From NCBI GenBank assembly GCA_024305745.1, contig JAHRBS010000012.1, forward strand, positions 315,001 to 379,000: a stretch of DNA of 64,000 nucleotides. Direction: 5' to 3'. The notes under the pieces are model-generated. The model saw nothing but the letters and a program-made list of their open reading frames with translations, had not been told where the DNA came from and did no database searches. Position 1 is the stretch's first letter. Each line of letters opens with the position of its first letter. The position numbers and the translations under genes are program-made. Positions 24,114 through 33,679 of the stretch are shown piece after piece. The DNA comes from Polyporus tsugae. Taxonomy: Eukaryota > Basidiomycota > Agaricomycetes > Polyporales > Polyporaceae.

Positions 24114-25181
24114 CTACGATGAGCTCGCATAGCTCAAGTGGGAAGAGCGAGGGGTCCTTGGACCGTAAGCAGCGTCCGTGGCGTATGACGGAGGAGGCGA
24201 AGGGCTCGTAGCGTACGATGGGGGACTGTAAGAGGAGAGGGTCTGCATCAGCCGAGTCGTGGACGTCGCGTCAGAGAGGGCGGCGGATGAGCGAGACCCG
24301 ATGGTGCTGACGCCCATGAGGGACCCCACCGCTCGCTCACGAGTTCGGGCGTGGGACGTGTAAGGCGGCACAGGGGTATGGGGCTCGGAGAGGAGGGGGG
24401 AGGGGGGCCTGTGATTGGGTACCGGTGGGGAATCGGCGGTGACGTTGTTGAAAGGACCAGTTCCGCTGGTGCCCTTCTCGGTGAGCGGCGGTGCCAGGGT
24501 AGAGGCCAAGTACAAGGACGGGAGGTCACGGTGCGTCGCTCCTGTCGGATGGTGGGAGCCTGTAAACGGTCGCTGCCTGCGTCGCTGGTCCCATACTCGG
24601 TAGCCCACAAGGGCGACGATGAGAACTACTGCCCCAGCTATAGTTCCTCCCGCGATCACCCCGATGTTCGCTGCCCCGCGAACGGATGTCGTCGGCATGG
24701 GAGTAACGGATCCGGAAGGCTCGGAAGATATTGTAGTCGATGATGCAGACGGGGTTGTGGTACTGGTGCGGATATTGTCTATGGTGGCGAGGCAAGAAAG
24801 ATCCGCACCGTTGTTGATTGCGAACGACGACGATGCCGCGCTGATCCATGTCCCCGACGCTTGCAGCACGTATTCTCCGGCAGAGGCGTTGACCTTGGGC
24901 CAGGTCCAAGCCAGTGCAGTAGGATCGACGCGAGTTACGATGATCGTGGCGTTGTCGGTAGCCCGCTTTCGTGCAATCGCTGCATTCGTAGGGGTGGAGA
25001 CCTGAGGAACGAGGATGAACTGGATCGTATCCGGGGGGCCCGAATAATCCCACTGGACCGTGGTGGATGTGCATGTATCGAATGCTGCAGGGAGGTTTGA
25101 CCACGCAAAAGTGGGTACGGGTGTCGGCAAGGACTCTGGGCTTGTGAGAGTGGCCGGGAGGACGGTGACGGATTCAGACAT
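24114..25181 (-). CDS. single-pass membrane protein with WTWP ectodomain (P1)
   Basis: The 355-residue frame starts at an ATG. Residues 20-140 form the shared ectodomain: FAWSNLPAAFDTCTSTTVQW, then DYSGPPDTIQFILVPQ, AWTWPKVNASAGEYVLQASG, and GADLSCLA with its second cysteine. Next come a Ser/Thr-rich stalk, one membrane helix (about 184-207, NIGVIAGGTIAGAVVLIVAL), basic residues, and a Pro/Ser-rich tail ending in PSYATSPSPPPSYATDAAY...SYASSS. The repeated PPSYAT could bind WW or SH3 domains (inference). The ectodomain resembles the Kre9/Knh-type Ser-Thr-rich Ig-like module in layout, suggesting a cell-wall or sensor role, but this is not proven. No cleavable signal peptide is visible at this start, so a 5' exon may be missing. 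It is paralogous to P2, with which it forms a tandem duplication. Confidence 0.75.
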   Translation of the reverse strand: MSESVTVLPATLTSPESLPTPVPTFAWSNLPAAFDTCTSTTVQWDYSGPPDTIQFILVPQVSTPTNAAIARKRATDNATIIVTRVDPTALAWTWPKVNASAGEYVLQASGTWISAASSSFAINNGADLSCLATIDNIRTSTTTPSASSTTISSEPSGSVTPMPTTSVRGAANIGVIAGGTIAGAVVLIVALVGYRVWDQRRRQRPFTGSHHPTGATHRDLPSLYLASTLAPPLTEKGTSGTGPFNNVTADSPPVPNHRPPSPLLSEPHTPVPPYTSHARTRERAVGSLMGVSTIGSRSSAALSDATSTTRLMQTLSSYSPPSYATSPSPPPSYATDAAYGPRTPRSSHLSYASSS

Positions 25182-25593
25182 AGCTGTCTCCGAGTATGGG
25201 TGGCTGAGAGACCGTAGATGGAGCAGCGATGGTTGGAGAAGAATGATTGTATGGAATGCTTCCTTGTCTGTAATGAGCGGCGCCTGATGTCAACGCGCAC
25301 GGTGACCAAGGTGCGGGCAGCAAAGGGAGGAGGCCTCCATTCGCATCCAGTCGGGGGAGCTTGGAGTTATAGCAGTACGCTGAGTGTAGATCGGAACTGG
25401 AGAAGGCCTGATTGTGCATGTGATGGTATCAATTTCAGAATAAGGAGATTGAGCTGTCATATGTCAGATAGTCTGAACATCTAAAGCAGTTGATGAACAC
25501 TCACCTATTCATTCAACGAAGTTCGCCTCAGGCTTCTTCGCGACCCGCGACAGTACCTCATCCCGTTCCATATGATTGTTTCCACGATGTGCT

Positions 25594-25960
25594 TCACGTA
25601 GGGCGCACTAAAGACAACACGGAGTCGTGTACGGGGTGCACCATTGCAAATTTGGCGGAGTATGCCTCACCGCCGTCTGTAACCGGTGCCTGGTGTTCGC
25701 CCGCACCGGCATCAAGCTCCTCCAGCTCATGTGCACAGCGTGCATTCGGCTCCACCGGATAGTCGAATGCCAGGGTCGTCGGCATTGTAAACTCAGGGTT
25801 GGTGGGGCGCTCCTTTGTTGCGTCCTTGGGGAGATTGACTCGGAATACGCGTGTGTTGCGTACACAGTGCGCTACGCACGGCGCGCAGCGGTCTTGCATG
25901 CGCAATATTGGTCATGAGTAGTTGTAGGCCCCCGCGGAATTATAATCAGTCGAAGTCCAT
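25594..25960 (-). pseudogene. DUF6533 C-terminal relic (copy C)
   Basis: Only the 3' end of a DUF6533 gene remains. CPTNPEF-type sequence (here RPTNPEFTMPTTLAFDYPVE, then ELEELDAG) matches the C-terminus of copy D nearly word for word. The HSALCTR motif itself has decayed. No upstream membrane-helix exons are present between it and 26160. It is the copy of the 28.3-28.6 kb sequence carried in the segmental duplication. Confidence 0.7.
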
Positions 25961-26159
25961 GCATCGGAATCAAGTTAGGTATGACCCAGCTGGTACTTAT
26001 ATGTTATCACACCCACGAAGAGGAACGGCGGCCACTGCGGGTCTTGACTAGTAGTATATACGGTAGAGCTCGAGGTGGAGGTCGGAGGTGCGTGGCAACA
26101 CCAGTTTCAAGGGAAGCTTTGAGGAGGAGCGCTCGAGATACGTAGACGGGCCTAGACTC

Positions 26160-28620
26160 TCAGCGCTAGCGGTCGGAGCGGCCCGGGTATCCGTGAAAAC
26201 CTTATAACTTCGAAGTGACTGCCTTCCCCCTCTCTTCCTATCCTCGTCTCGCAAGCCTCAATTCGTGCAAATACAACTATATTTCGTTCTGGATCTATAC
26301 ACAGATTACGTGGTATACGGGATTGATCACTGCGCAATCGCCAATCCGAATGGGACCTGGAGCTGGATCTGCGCTAGCGAGCTCCTGGAGGCCCGCCGCC
26401 CTCGCCAGTCCTTTTCACTGTTCAGCTGGGGGCTCTAACGCTCTTGAGACTCGCACTCAAGGTGAGTCTCCTTCCATCGCCATGTTCAGTTCCCAATCCT
26501 GCTCCGTCTACTGGTGTGCACGCGAGGATATCTGCGACGTCTGAGATGGCGACACGCTAGAGCCATTTCGAGCTCATTTTGCTACGATGAGCTCGCGTAG
26601 CTCAAGTGGGTTGAGCGAGGGGTCTTTGGACAGTAAGCAGCGTCCGTGGCGTATGACGGAGGAGGCGAAGGGCTCGTAGCGTATGATGGGGGACTGTAAG
26701 AGGAGATGGTCCGCATCAGCCCAGCCGTGGACGTCGCATCGGAGAGGGCGGCAGAGGAGCGAGACCCGATGGTGCTGACGTCGATAAACGACCGCGAGGC
26801 TACTCGTTCACGAGGTTGGGTGTGGGACGTGTAAGGCGGTACAGGGGTATGGGGCTCGGAGAGGAGGGACGAGGGTGGTCTGCGATTCGGCACCAGTGGG
26901 GAATCGGTGGCGACGTTGTCGAGAGGATGGATTTCGCCGGTGCCCTTTTCGGTGAGCGGCGGCGCCTGGCCAGTCTCGGAGGGGATGTACAAGGACGGGA
27001 GGTCACGCGCACGGTGCGTCGCTTCTGTCGAAATATGGTGGGAGCCCGTAAGTCGCTGGCTTCGTCGCCGGCCCCATACTCGGTACCCCACAAGGGCGAC
27101 GATGAGAACTGCTACTCCCGCCACGGTTCCTCCCGCGACTACCCCGACATTCGCCGCCCCCCGAACTGATGTCGTCGGTACGGGAGTAACGGAAGACTCG
27201 GGAGAGGGTGTAGTCGACGTTGTAGATGAGGTTGCGATAGTGGGGCGGATTTTGACTACAGGGGCAAGGCAAGAGGTGTCTGCACCGCTGACGATCACGA
27301 ACGTCGGCGATACCAAGGTGACATCCGTCCCCAATGCCTCCACTACGTATTGACCGGCGGTAACGTTGACCGTAGGCCAGGTCCACAACGACGCAGTAGA
27401 GTCGATGTCAGTTGCAAGGGTGGTGCTGGTGTCAGTCCGCTTTCTTGAAATCACTCCGTTCGTATGGGAAGATACGTTGGGAACGAGGACGAGTTGGAGG
27501 GTCTCCTGGGGACCCGAATAAACCCAATTGAGTGTGGCGGACGTGCATGTATCAATCGTCGAAGGGAAATTTGACCATGCAAAGCTGGCTACAGGTGTCG
27601 GCAAGGTCGATCCTGCGCTTGTGACAGTGGGCAGGATGGAACCCGGAAGCGTGACGGACATGGTGCTCGCCGTTGAGGTAGTGCTTGACGAAGGAGAGGC
27701 TGTCGATGTCTCTGTCTGCGACTCGGAGCGGCTGATGGGGAGCTCGGAGCGAGGGCCCGGGAGAGTCGGGGAAAGGAAAGTAGTGGAGGTCGACCCAAGT
27801 TGAGAGAGGGGACTCCCCGGAAGGCTCACTTGCCTGCGCTGAATGGACGATTCTGCCATCGTGGATGGTCACCAAAGAGCGGGCGAGGAGAAGCCGAACG
27901 AAGGGTGGGGGCCTCCAGTGGGGGGAGTCATAAGCCTTCGAATTATAGTATTACGCTGAGTATAGATCGGAACACTGCGATGTCAGATGAAAGATGGTCT
28001 GAGCATCAAAAGTAGTTGACGAACGCTCATATCTTCGGTCAACGACTTCTGCCCCAGGCTTCTTCGCAATCCGCGACAGCACCTAATCTCGTTCCCCATG
28101 ATTGTTTCTACGGCATATTTACTTCTACGTATGGACGCCTAAGGTCGGCAGGGAGTCGTTGGCGAACGCCGATGGGGTGATTTTGGCACAGTCCCTGATG
28201 TTCTAGCTACCATCCGTGTTCTTGCCTGGACCAATTACCACGCTCGTGCGGGCCACTGTCCCCTGCAATATGGGAACCATGCTCAGCGAGTCTGAACGCT
28301 ATCTACCTGGACTGTTCCCCCTCACCGCCGTCTGTGACCGCTTCCTCGTCATTGCCTCTGCCGGCATCAAGGTCCTCCAGCTCATGCGCAAACTGTGCGT
28401 CAGGCTCCACCGGGTGGTCGAATGCCAGCGTCGTCAGCATAGTAAACTCGGGGTTGGTGGGGCACTCCTTCGCCGCGGCCTTGCGGAGATTGAGGAACAC
28501 GCGCGTGCACAGCGCGCTATGCACGGCGCGCAGCGGTCTTGCAATGCGATTAGCGAGGGCCCCCGCGGAGTCATAATCAGTCCATGCATCTGGATCAAGT
28601 TATGTGCGATCCTGGTACTT
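26160..28620. repeat. segmental duplication, unit 2
   Basis: The second unit of the tandem duplication described at 23690-25960. It contains P2 and the 3' end of DUF6533 copy D. The complete DUF6533 gene continues beyond this unit (to 30199), so this unit is probably closer to the ancestral arrangement and unit 1 the truncated duplicate (inference). Confidence 0.7.
26582..27859 (-). CDS. single-pass membrane protein with WTWP ectodomain (P2)
   Basis: The 425-residue frame starts at an ATG (MAESSIQRRQVSLPGS). An N-terminal Ser/Thr-rich region of about 85 residues precedes the shared ectodomain: FAWSNFPSTIDTCTSATLNW, then VYSGPQETLQLVLVPN, LWTWPTVNVTAGQYVVEALG, and GADTSCLA. Then follow a Thr/Ser stalk, a membrane helix (NVGVVAGGTVAGVAVLIVAL) and a Pro/Ser-rich tail ending in the same PSYAT repeats and SYASSS as P1. 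An in-frame TGA lies just upstream of the ATG, so any signal peptide must come from another exon. The ectodomain DNA (about 27260-27870) is nearly identical to that of P3 (34840-35450), pointing to recent duplication or gene conversion. Function unknown. Confidence 0.75.
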   Translation of the reverse strand: MAESSIQRRQVSLPGSPLSQLGSTSTTFLSPTLPGPRSELPISRSESQTETSTASPSSSTTSTASTMSVTLPGSILPTVTSAGSTLPTPVASFAWSNFPSTIDTCTSATLNWVYSGPQETLQLVLVPNVSSHTNGVISRKRTDTSTTLATDIDSTASLWTWPTVNVTAGQYVVEALGTDVTLVSPTFVIVSGADTSCLAPVVKIRPTIATSSTTSTTPSPESSVTPVPTTSVRGAANVGVVAGGTVAGVAVLIVALVGYRVWGRRRSQRLTGSHHISTEATHRARDLPSLYIPSETGQAPPLTEKGTGEIHPLDNVATDSPLVPNRRPPSSLLSEPHTPVPPYTSHTQPRERVASRSFIDVSTIGSRSSAALSDATSTAGLMRTISSYSPPSYATSPSPPPSYATDAAYCPKTPRSTHLSYASSS

Positions 28621-30199
28621 ACGGGTGCATGCAGTTCGACAATTCCACCTATACGTGGTATCAGGAGCTGCCTACTGCACGAAGATGAGGCGAGCGACTC
28701 ACGGGTGCAAGAAACATGACTACAAAATTGGCGATGGAGAAGACTGCGCGGAAAGCCGGGTGGATAGGAGTTCTGGGTGGCATTCAACGCGCTGACCCAC
28801 CGAGAACGATCATCCAGAATGCGGTCCCTGTCCAAGACTTCAGTACTTTTTTGACGTGGAACGAAGACGTTGAGCCTCACCATCGCGATACAGCGTTCGG
28901 ACGGTCCGGCTGTCTCGAGAGATACTGACTGTTGTGGCAAGGGAGCGATTCAAAGTCATCATGATGCGCCCACGGCGACCGTCTAGAATGATAATGCTCA
29001 CAGCTGTTATCACGGAATCGTTTAATGAACGTAAATCCGATGATGACTAGATCGAATGCAAATGACGGGTGAACTCTTCCAATGCAGCTGTTCTCCAAAT
29101 TCACTGACATGTTTCAACACCCACGAAGAAGAGGAATGGCGGCCAGGCGTCTTGACTATATATGCCCGTAAAGCAGCCCGTCACCGAATGGCGAGACGTA
29201 ACTGCGATGTGACTTAGCGTAATGCTCGGACCATAGACTCGGACTGTCCATAGTACCGACATTCCAGGAACGAGGTCCAATAATACACGGCATAATAAAC
29301 TTCGGGCTGGTCGGAAGAGAAAATTAGGGTAATCACTCCCCGAGACTGACACGGTTATAAGTACCCACAATGATTTGGAGCGCCGCAAGGATGACGAAAG
29401 AGGTGAGATATTTGTTGAACCCCCACAGGGCAAGTGTTCGAGTCAATAAAATAACTGCATGATCGTTAGCCTTGATGTCAGACCTATCCTCGGAGAGGCG
29501 AAAACCCACGCTCAGAAAATATTGTTCCGGTGAGATACCAGTCTGTTTTGACATTGTCAGTTGAAAGGGCACAAAGGAAAAAAGGGCAAAACACTTACAA
29601 GAATAGACTTGGAAGATTATAGAGCATACACCCTTGAAAGCATGATACAAGCTGTGGTTACCGACCTACTCGGATGGATACTACACAAGCCCACCCACTT
29701 CTGGCACATGCACCATGTGTGAATAACCTGACAAAACCTTAGCCAACTCGCTCGATATAAGTCTGTCCTATCTTACCCATTATTTGGAATAACGCGTCTC
29801 CCAAGGCCATGTACTTGTTGGCGAGAAAAATGAACTTCATCGAACTCCAGTTTGTGGGCCATACGAGAGCGATCTACAACGAAGGTCAGGATGCGGTGCA
29901 TCTCACACGAGAGATGTTGGAGGATACCTCATCCGGGAGTGTGGCGATTGCTTCGAGGAACTAAAACACGTCAATTCCGTGGCCAAATGTGTATAATACC
30001 GCCAGTGCACGAACCGAGCAAGTTACCGCCGCCACTAAACAGTGTATAATTAGTCCATCAGGTTGGATTTAGACCTGGTTACTGCTCCTCACCTGCTATA
30101 TACTAGAGCAAGCTGGATTAGTGGTACTGTGCTCGACTCAGGAAGTGATTTTCGTACCTCGTTAACGGTCAACAGGTAGATGTTGTCAGAGCTAGCCAT
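28303..30199 (-). CDS. DUF6533 domain membrane protein, copy D
   Basis: The first exon starts at ATG 30199 (MASSDNIYLLTVNE) and ends at a GT donor. Then come LEAIATLPDE (near 29930), ALVWPTNWSSMKFIFLANKY (about 29870-29810), ILLTRTLALWGFNKYLTSFV (about 29450-29390), GCFTGIYSQDAWPPFLFFVG (about 29175-29115), and the C-terminal HSALCTRVFLNLRKAAAKEC near 28520, ending at 28303. All DUF6533 signatures are present in order, and no stop codon interrupts the pieces read. It is a predicted multi-pass membrane protein of unknown function. The 3' part lies in the segmental duplication and is the source or twin of relic C. Confidence 0.65.
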
Positions 30200-30492
30200 T
30201 GAACCGGCCACTTGCAGAGGCGTTGAAGAGCGTAAGGGCTCGAAGCTACGGGAACGAGACTGGAGCACCCCGTGTACATTCGGCTCTGATGGTAGAGAGG
30301 CGGGCACTCGTTATAAGTGGTGCATGTCGATTGAGAAGGGGACCGCGTCGAATCGACCGGACGCTGGCATCTGTCAAACAACGTTAACGTTGCAACGCCT
30401 CAGCTCGGATCCCCTTAAAAGGGTAATGTCATTGCTGGGTTGGGAGTTCATTGTGTCGGTTGTTACGTATTGAAACAACCATATGAATGCTG

Positions 30493-30976
30493 CTACAGCA
30501 TCTTACACCCCGCTCCCAACACACCCGCGATGCGCCGCCGGGGAGAGGCTGTGATTCGAGCTTCAAGTTCTGGTCTCACCAAGTCGAGCAATAGGGAAAC
30601 ACCCACTTCATGTTGGCCATGTTGAGGAAGATGGATCGTATGAAGAGTGCGAACGGCGGCCGGGTGATTGGTCCGAGGGCGAGAGATCGAGGTCTGGCTC
30701 GGCGTAGAGCTGAAAGTCGGGTGCCCTCGCCAAGACACGGCTACGAACGAGCTCAGCAAGGTGCGTTTGTTCTCTGAGGATGCGAATCCGGTCGACATGG
30801 TCGGAGCTCGAGTCGCTAAGCCTGACTTCGCGGAGGTAATAGAAGTAAGCACGCGCTGCACTGGACCAGCGTCCAGCGCGCACAGGCGTAGGGCCTCCTA
30901 ATTCGCGCTTGGCTCTCGCTCCAGTATTCGGGAAAGTCGGAACAACTGAATTGGGGAGAACAGCCTCATCGTCCAT
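30493..30976 (-). pseudogene. F-box-like gene relic
   Basis: The start MDDEAVLPNSV resembles the start of the F-box-like gene at 23499. A frame with REVRLSDSSSDHVDRIRILR, then EQTHLAELVRSR, matches the GDVRLHSSDHVNLLLQLLGE and PRLADLV region of that gene. The intervening F-box helices are scrambled or deleted, and the Leu-rich body is absent, so only about 120 codons remain. A decayed, truncated copy is the simplest reading. Confidence 0.45.
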
Positions 30977-31461
30977 CCTACGTTCTCTGGACTAGGTCAG
31001 ATCTTCCCGCAATACATTCGTGTGCCACGCACCATGACCGGCGTGAAATTACTGCAGTGTGGTATGAGCACTGAGCACCCGTCGACTGTGTTTTGGAGAC
31101 CGATAGTTGTCGGACCCGCTCGCACGTATAGATATAGTACCGTTCAGAGTAGAGTTTTGACGAGTCTGAGGCCGAGAACTGCCATGGCCCACGGCCGAGA
31201 TCCCGGAACGTCTCCAGTTAAAGCTTTCTATGGGGCGACAGAGTGAGTTATAGCCTGTTTGGTTTACAGACCAGCCAGAGATGAAACCCTCAAGTAGCAG
31301 ACAAGTCCTAGAGACAGCTACAAAAATAGCTGTGGGCGGAGAGGCGCCCATGGTCACGTAGGCGCACAGCGAACGCTCCATGCTGCCCACAACGACGAGG
31401 ACGCTATAGCCGTCATCCCCATCCGCCACAATCCCCGGTCTCGTCGCTCACGCTTAGCGGC
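30977..31461. other. intergenic, no gene seen
   Basis: Probable promoter of the membrane-protein gene that starts at 31462. No motif was recognised. Confidence 0.4.
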
Positions 31462-32920
31462 ATGCCGCTCATCAGCGTGTCGGTCGATGCCTTTCTCATC
31501 GTCGCTGTTTCCATCCTCGTCCCCACCTTCGTTCTCTTTCGCCGCCAACCCCAGGCCAACCGCTTCTCGCTCGACAATGCGCTCTCTGCTGTCCTCGTCC
31601 TTCACTCGCTATGGATCCTGTACACCATCCTCGTCAGATGGCCGCCAAACATCTTCCAGAAGCTCAAGATTCCGCTGACCATGCCCTCGGAGACCATCCG
31701 TGCCATCCTCCTCCAGCGCGCTGGCCTCCCCCAGGATGCGGCCCTGCCCCGGCCGCTGGACTCGCTCCTCACGCGTCTCTCGTCGTTTGACATGCGCACG
31801 CTCTACGTTAGGTCGCTCCGCGCCCTTTTTTCTGCTGTACGCTCACTGACCCAATCATCTGTTACAGGTTCGGCCAGACGGTCATCCAGGACTGCGAGCA
31901 CTGCACCACGTTCGATGAGTACGCCATCTTCACTGGGCCTCGCATGGCACTAGGATACATCAGGGAGTGCGCCATCGCGGGGCTGATGACGATACGCGGG
32001 AGCGGGCACGAGAGGTGGCGGACGTATGCTGTTGGCGTCATCGTCGGGGCGTTCATCCTCGAGGGATACTGGCTCGCCACGACTCCCGTGCGGATCCCGC
32101 GCAACGGCATGAACGTGTTCATGGTGAGTCCCCTGCTTTGCTTCCCATATGCCCGCCGCAGTACGCTCGCGCAATGGTGGCGTCTCCTTGCATGCTCTTC
32201 GGCGGCGGAGCGAAGTAACGACGAAGGGAGCCACGCGTGCACTACCTCCCGGAACTCGAAGGGCGATGTTGTCACGGTCTATATCTCGAGAATGATTTGG
32301 GCAAACAGCTTCCCCACACCCATACCCTACTGCATGTGTCTCCATCGCTGGCGACTGTCTGAGTCCGAGTTAAGTCCCAGTGTCCCACCGCACGTCTCAT
32401 TCCAGCACCCTGAGTCACTATATGCGTCCTCTACCACTTGCGCTCGCATCCCGCCATCACGCACACCACAACTAACACCCCGCACCCGCAGTGGCACGAC
32501 AACCTCTGGCTCGCCCGGCACGCCTTCTTCCTCCTCCTGCCCCTCCTCCTGCGCTTCCTCCCCCGCGCCCCTCCGCTCCCCAGCCCTATCCCTGCACTCG
32601 CGACCGCCCACCTCGCGCTCACGCACACCAACCAGCGGCTCTCCTCCGCGCGCTTCGTGCACGCAGCCATGCAACGCCAGCCTGCGCTCCGCGACGCCGC
32701 CGCCGAGTGGTGGGAGCGCCAGCGCGCGGAGGGCGAGTGGGCGCGCAGCGACGAGGGCGTGCGCCGCGCGGCGGAGAAGCTCGGCAAGGGCATCGAGGCG
32801 GGTGCCGAGGGCGCACGGGGGAGGGGGTGGGCCAAGATGCGCGAGGTCATCAGGCAGATGATGGAGACGCTTGCGTTGGGTCCGCCCCCTGCGGTTGTCG
32901 TTGGGGATGCGGGGAGGTAG
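31462..32920 (+). CDS. conserved fungal multi-pass membrane protein
   Basis: Three exons (31462-31811, 31868-32123, 32492-32920) join to exactly 345 codons including the stop. Hydrophobic segments occur at residues about 5-25 (ISVSVDAFLIVAVSILVPTF), 40-60 (ALSAVLVLHSLWILYTILVR), near 170-185 (TYAVGVIVGAFILEGYWLA) and 210-230 (LARHAFFLLLPLLLRFLPR). The second exon starts with FGQTVIQDCEHCTTFDEYAI, where a CxxC-like Cys-Glu-His-Cys pair may bind a metal or form a disulfide (inference). The C-terminal 100 residues are soluble, Ala/Arg/Glu-rich and helical. The overall layout resembles uncharacterised membrane proteins of ascomycetes and basidiomycetes; no function is assigned. The 368-base second intron is unusually long for this window. 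Confidence 0.8.
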
Positions 32921-33679
32921 ATTGTTGGGCATGTCGGTGGTGCGTGTGTCCCGTCGTGCATACCCTAGGGCTTATTGTGTATGTATAGATTATTTCTTCG
33001 GTCTTATATAATGTTAGCCCGATGTTAGCGATGGCAACGCCAGTACTTGTGTGTGGTCTCCCGAGCGGCAAGCTGCGAACGGATATCGGGAGAGGGGAGT
33101 CACAGCGATGATAGGTATTTGTAGTATGTGTTGCAATGGAACTACAACAGGCGCAGCCTGGCTCAGCTGAAGCGCGAGCTGCGAAGAGTACTTTGAAGTT
33201 TGAGTGGATTGGAGTGGATGGGGGAGGTCATCGAATGTATGAACGTCCGTGATATATCGTGACAAGTCAGTGGCAAGCAACAGGAAATGTGGAGGTTTGA
33301 GTAGTACAATAGCAAAAAGTGAAGGATACGTGTGGGCAATTTGCGGGATGGATGCAGGTGTACTGTAAAGTACCCAGGGACACTGGGGGAACACGTAGAA
33401 TCTAAACGGCCCCTGCCCTCGACCAACGACTGCTCTCGACCCAACAACCAACCCCATCCGCGACGGACAGTGCGAGACAGCAAACGAACGAATGAACGAC
33501 GACAACAGTGGAGGTGACGGTCATACGTGTACAAACTAGCAGCGTCCGCATCATCGTCAGCCTTCCACATCCGCGCTCGCGATAAATAATCGGCATCACC
33601 CACTCACCAATACTTAGAACATAATGTACGCATGTACTGGTACATTTTCCACGCACGAGCAAGCGGGCCTGGCGCCCGT
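32921..33679. other. intergenic between convergent genes
   Basis: 3' flanks of the membrane-protein gene and of P3. Short minus-strand frames (33014-33603) have no recognisable motif. Confidence 0.4.

Larger units (their letters stand above)
23690..25960. repeat. segmental duplication, unit 1
   Basis: This unit holds the P1 gene, its 3' flank and the DUF6533 relic C. It is homologous to 26160-28620. The 5' boundary words GGTCGGAGCGGCCCGGGT occur in both units (near 23699 and 26171). ATTGATCACT-CGCAATCGCC also occurs in both (near 23853 and 26319), as does ACTCAAGGTGAGTCTCC (near 23984 and 26455), and both units end in DUF6533 3' sequence. The offset is about 2.47 kb. Identity is patchy, with some stretches above 90 percent by eye and others diverged. 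Confidence 0.7.
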
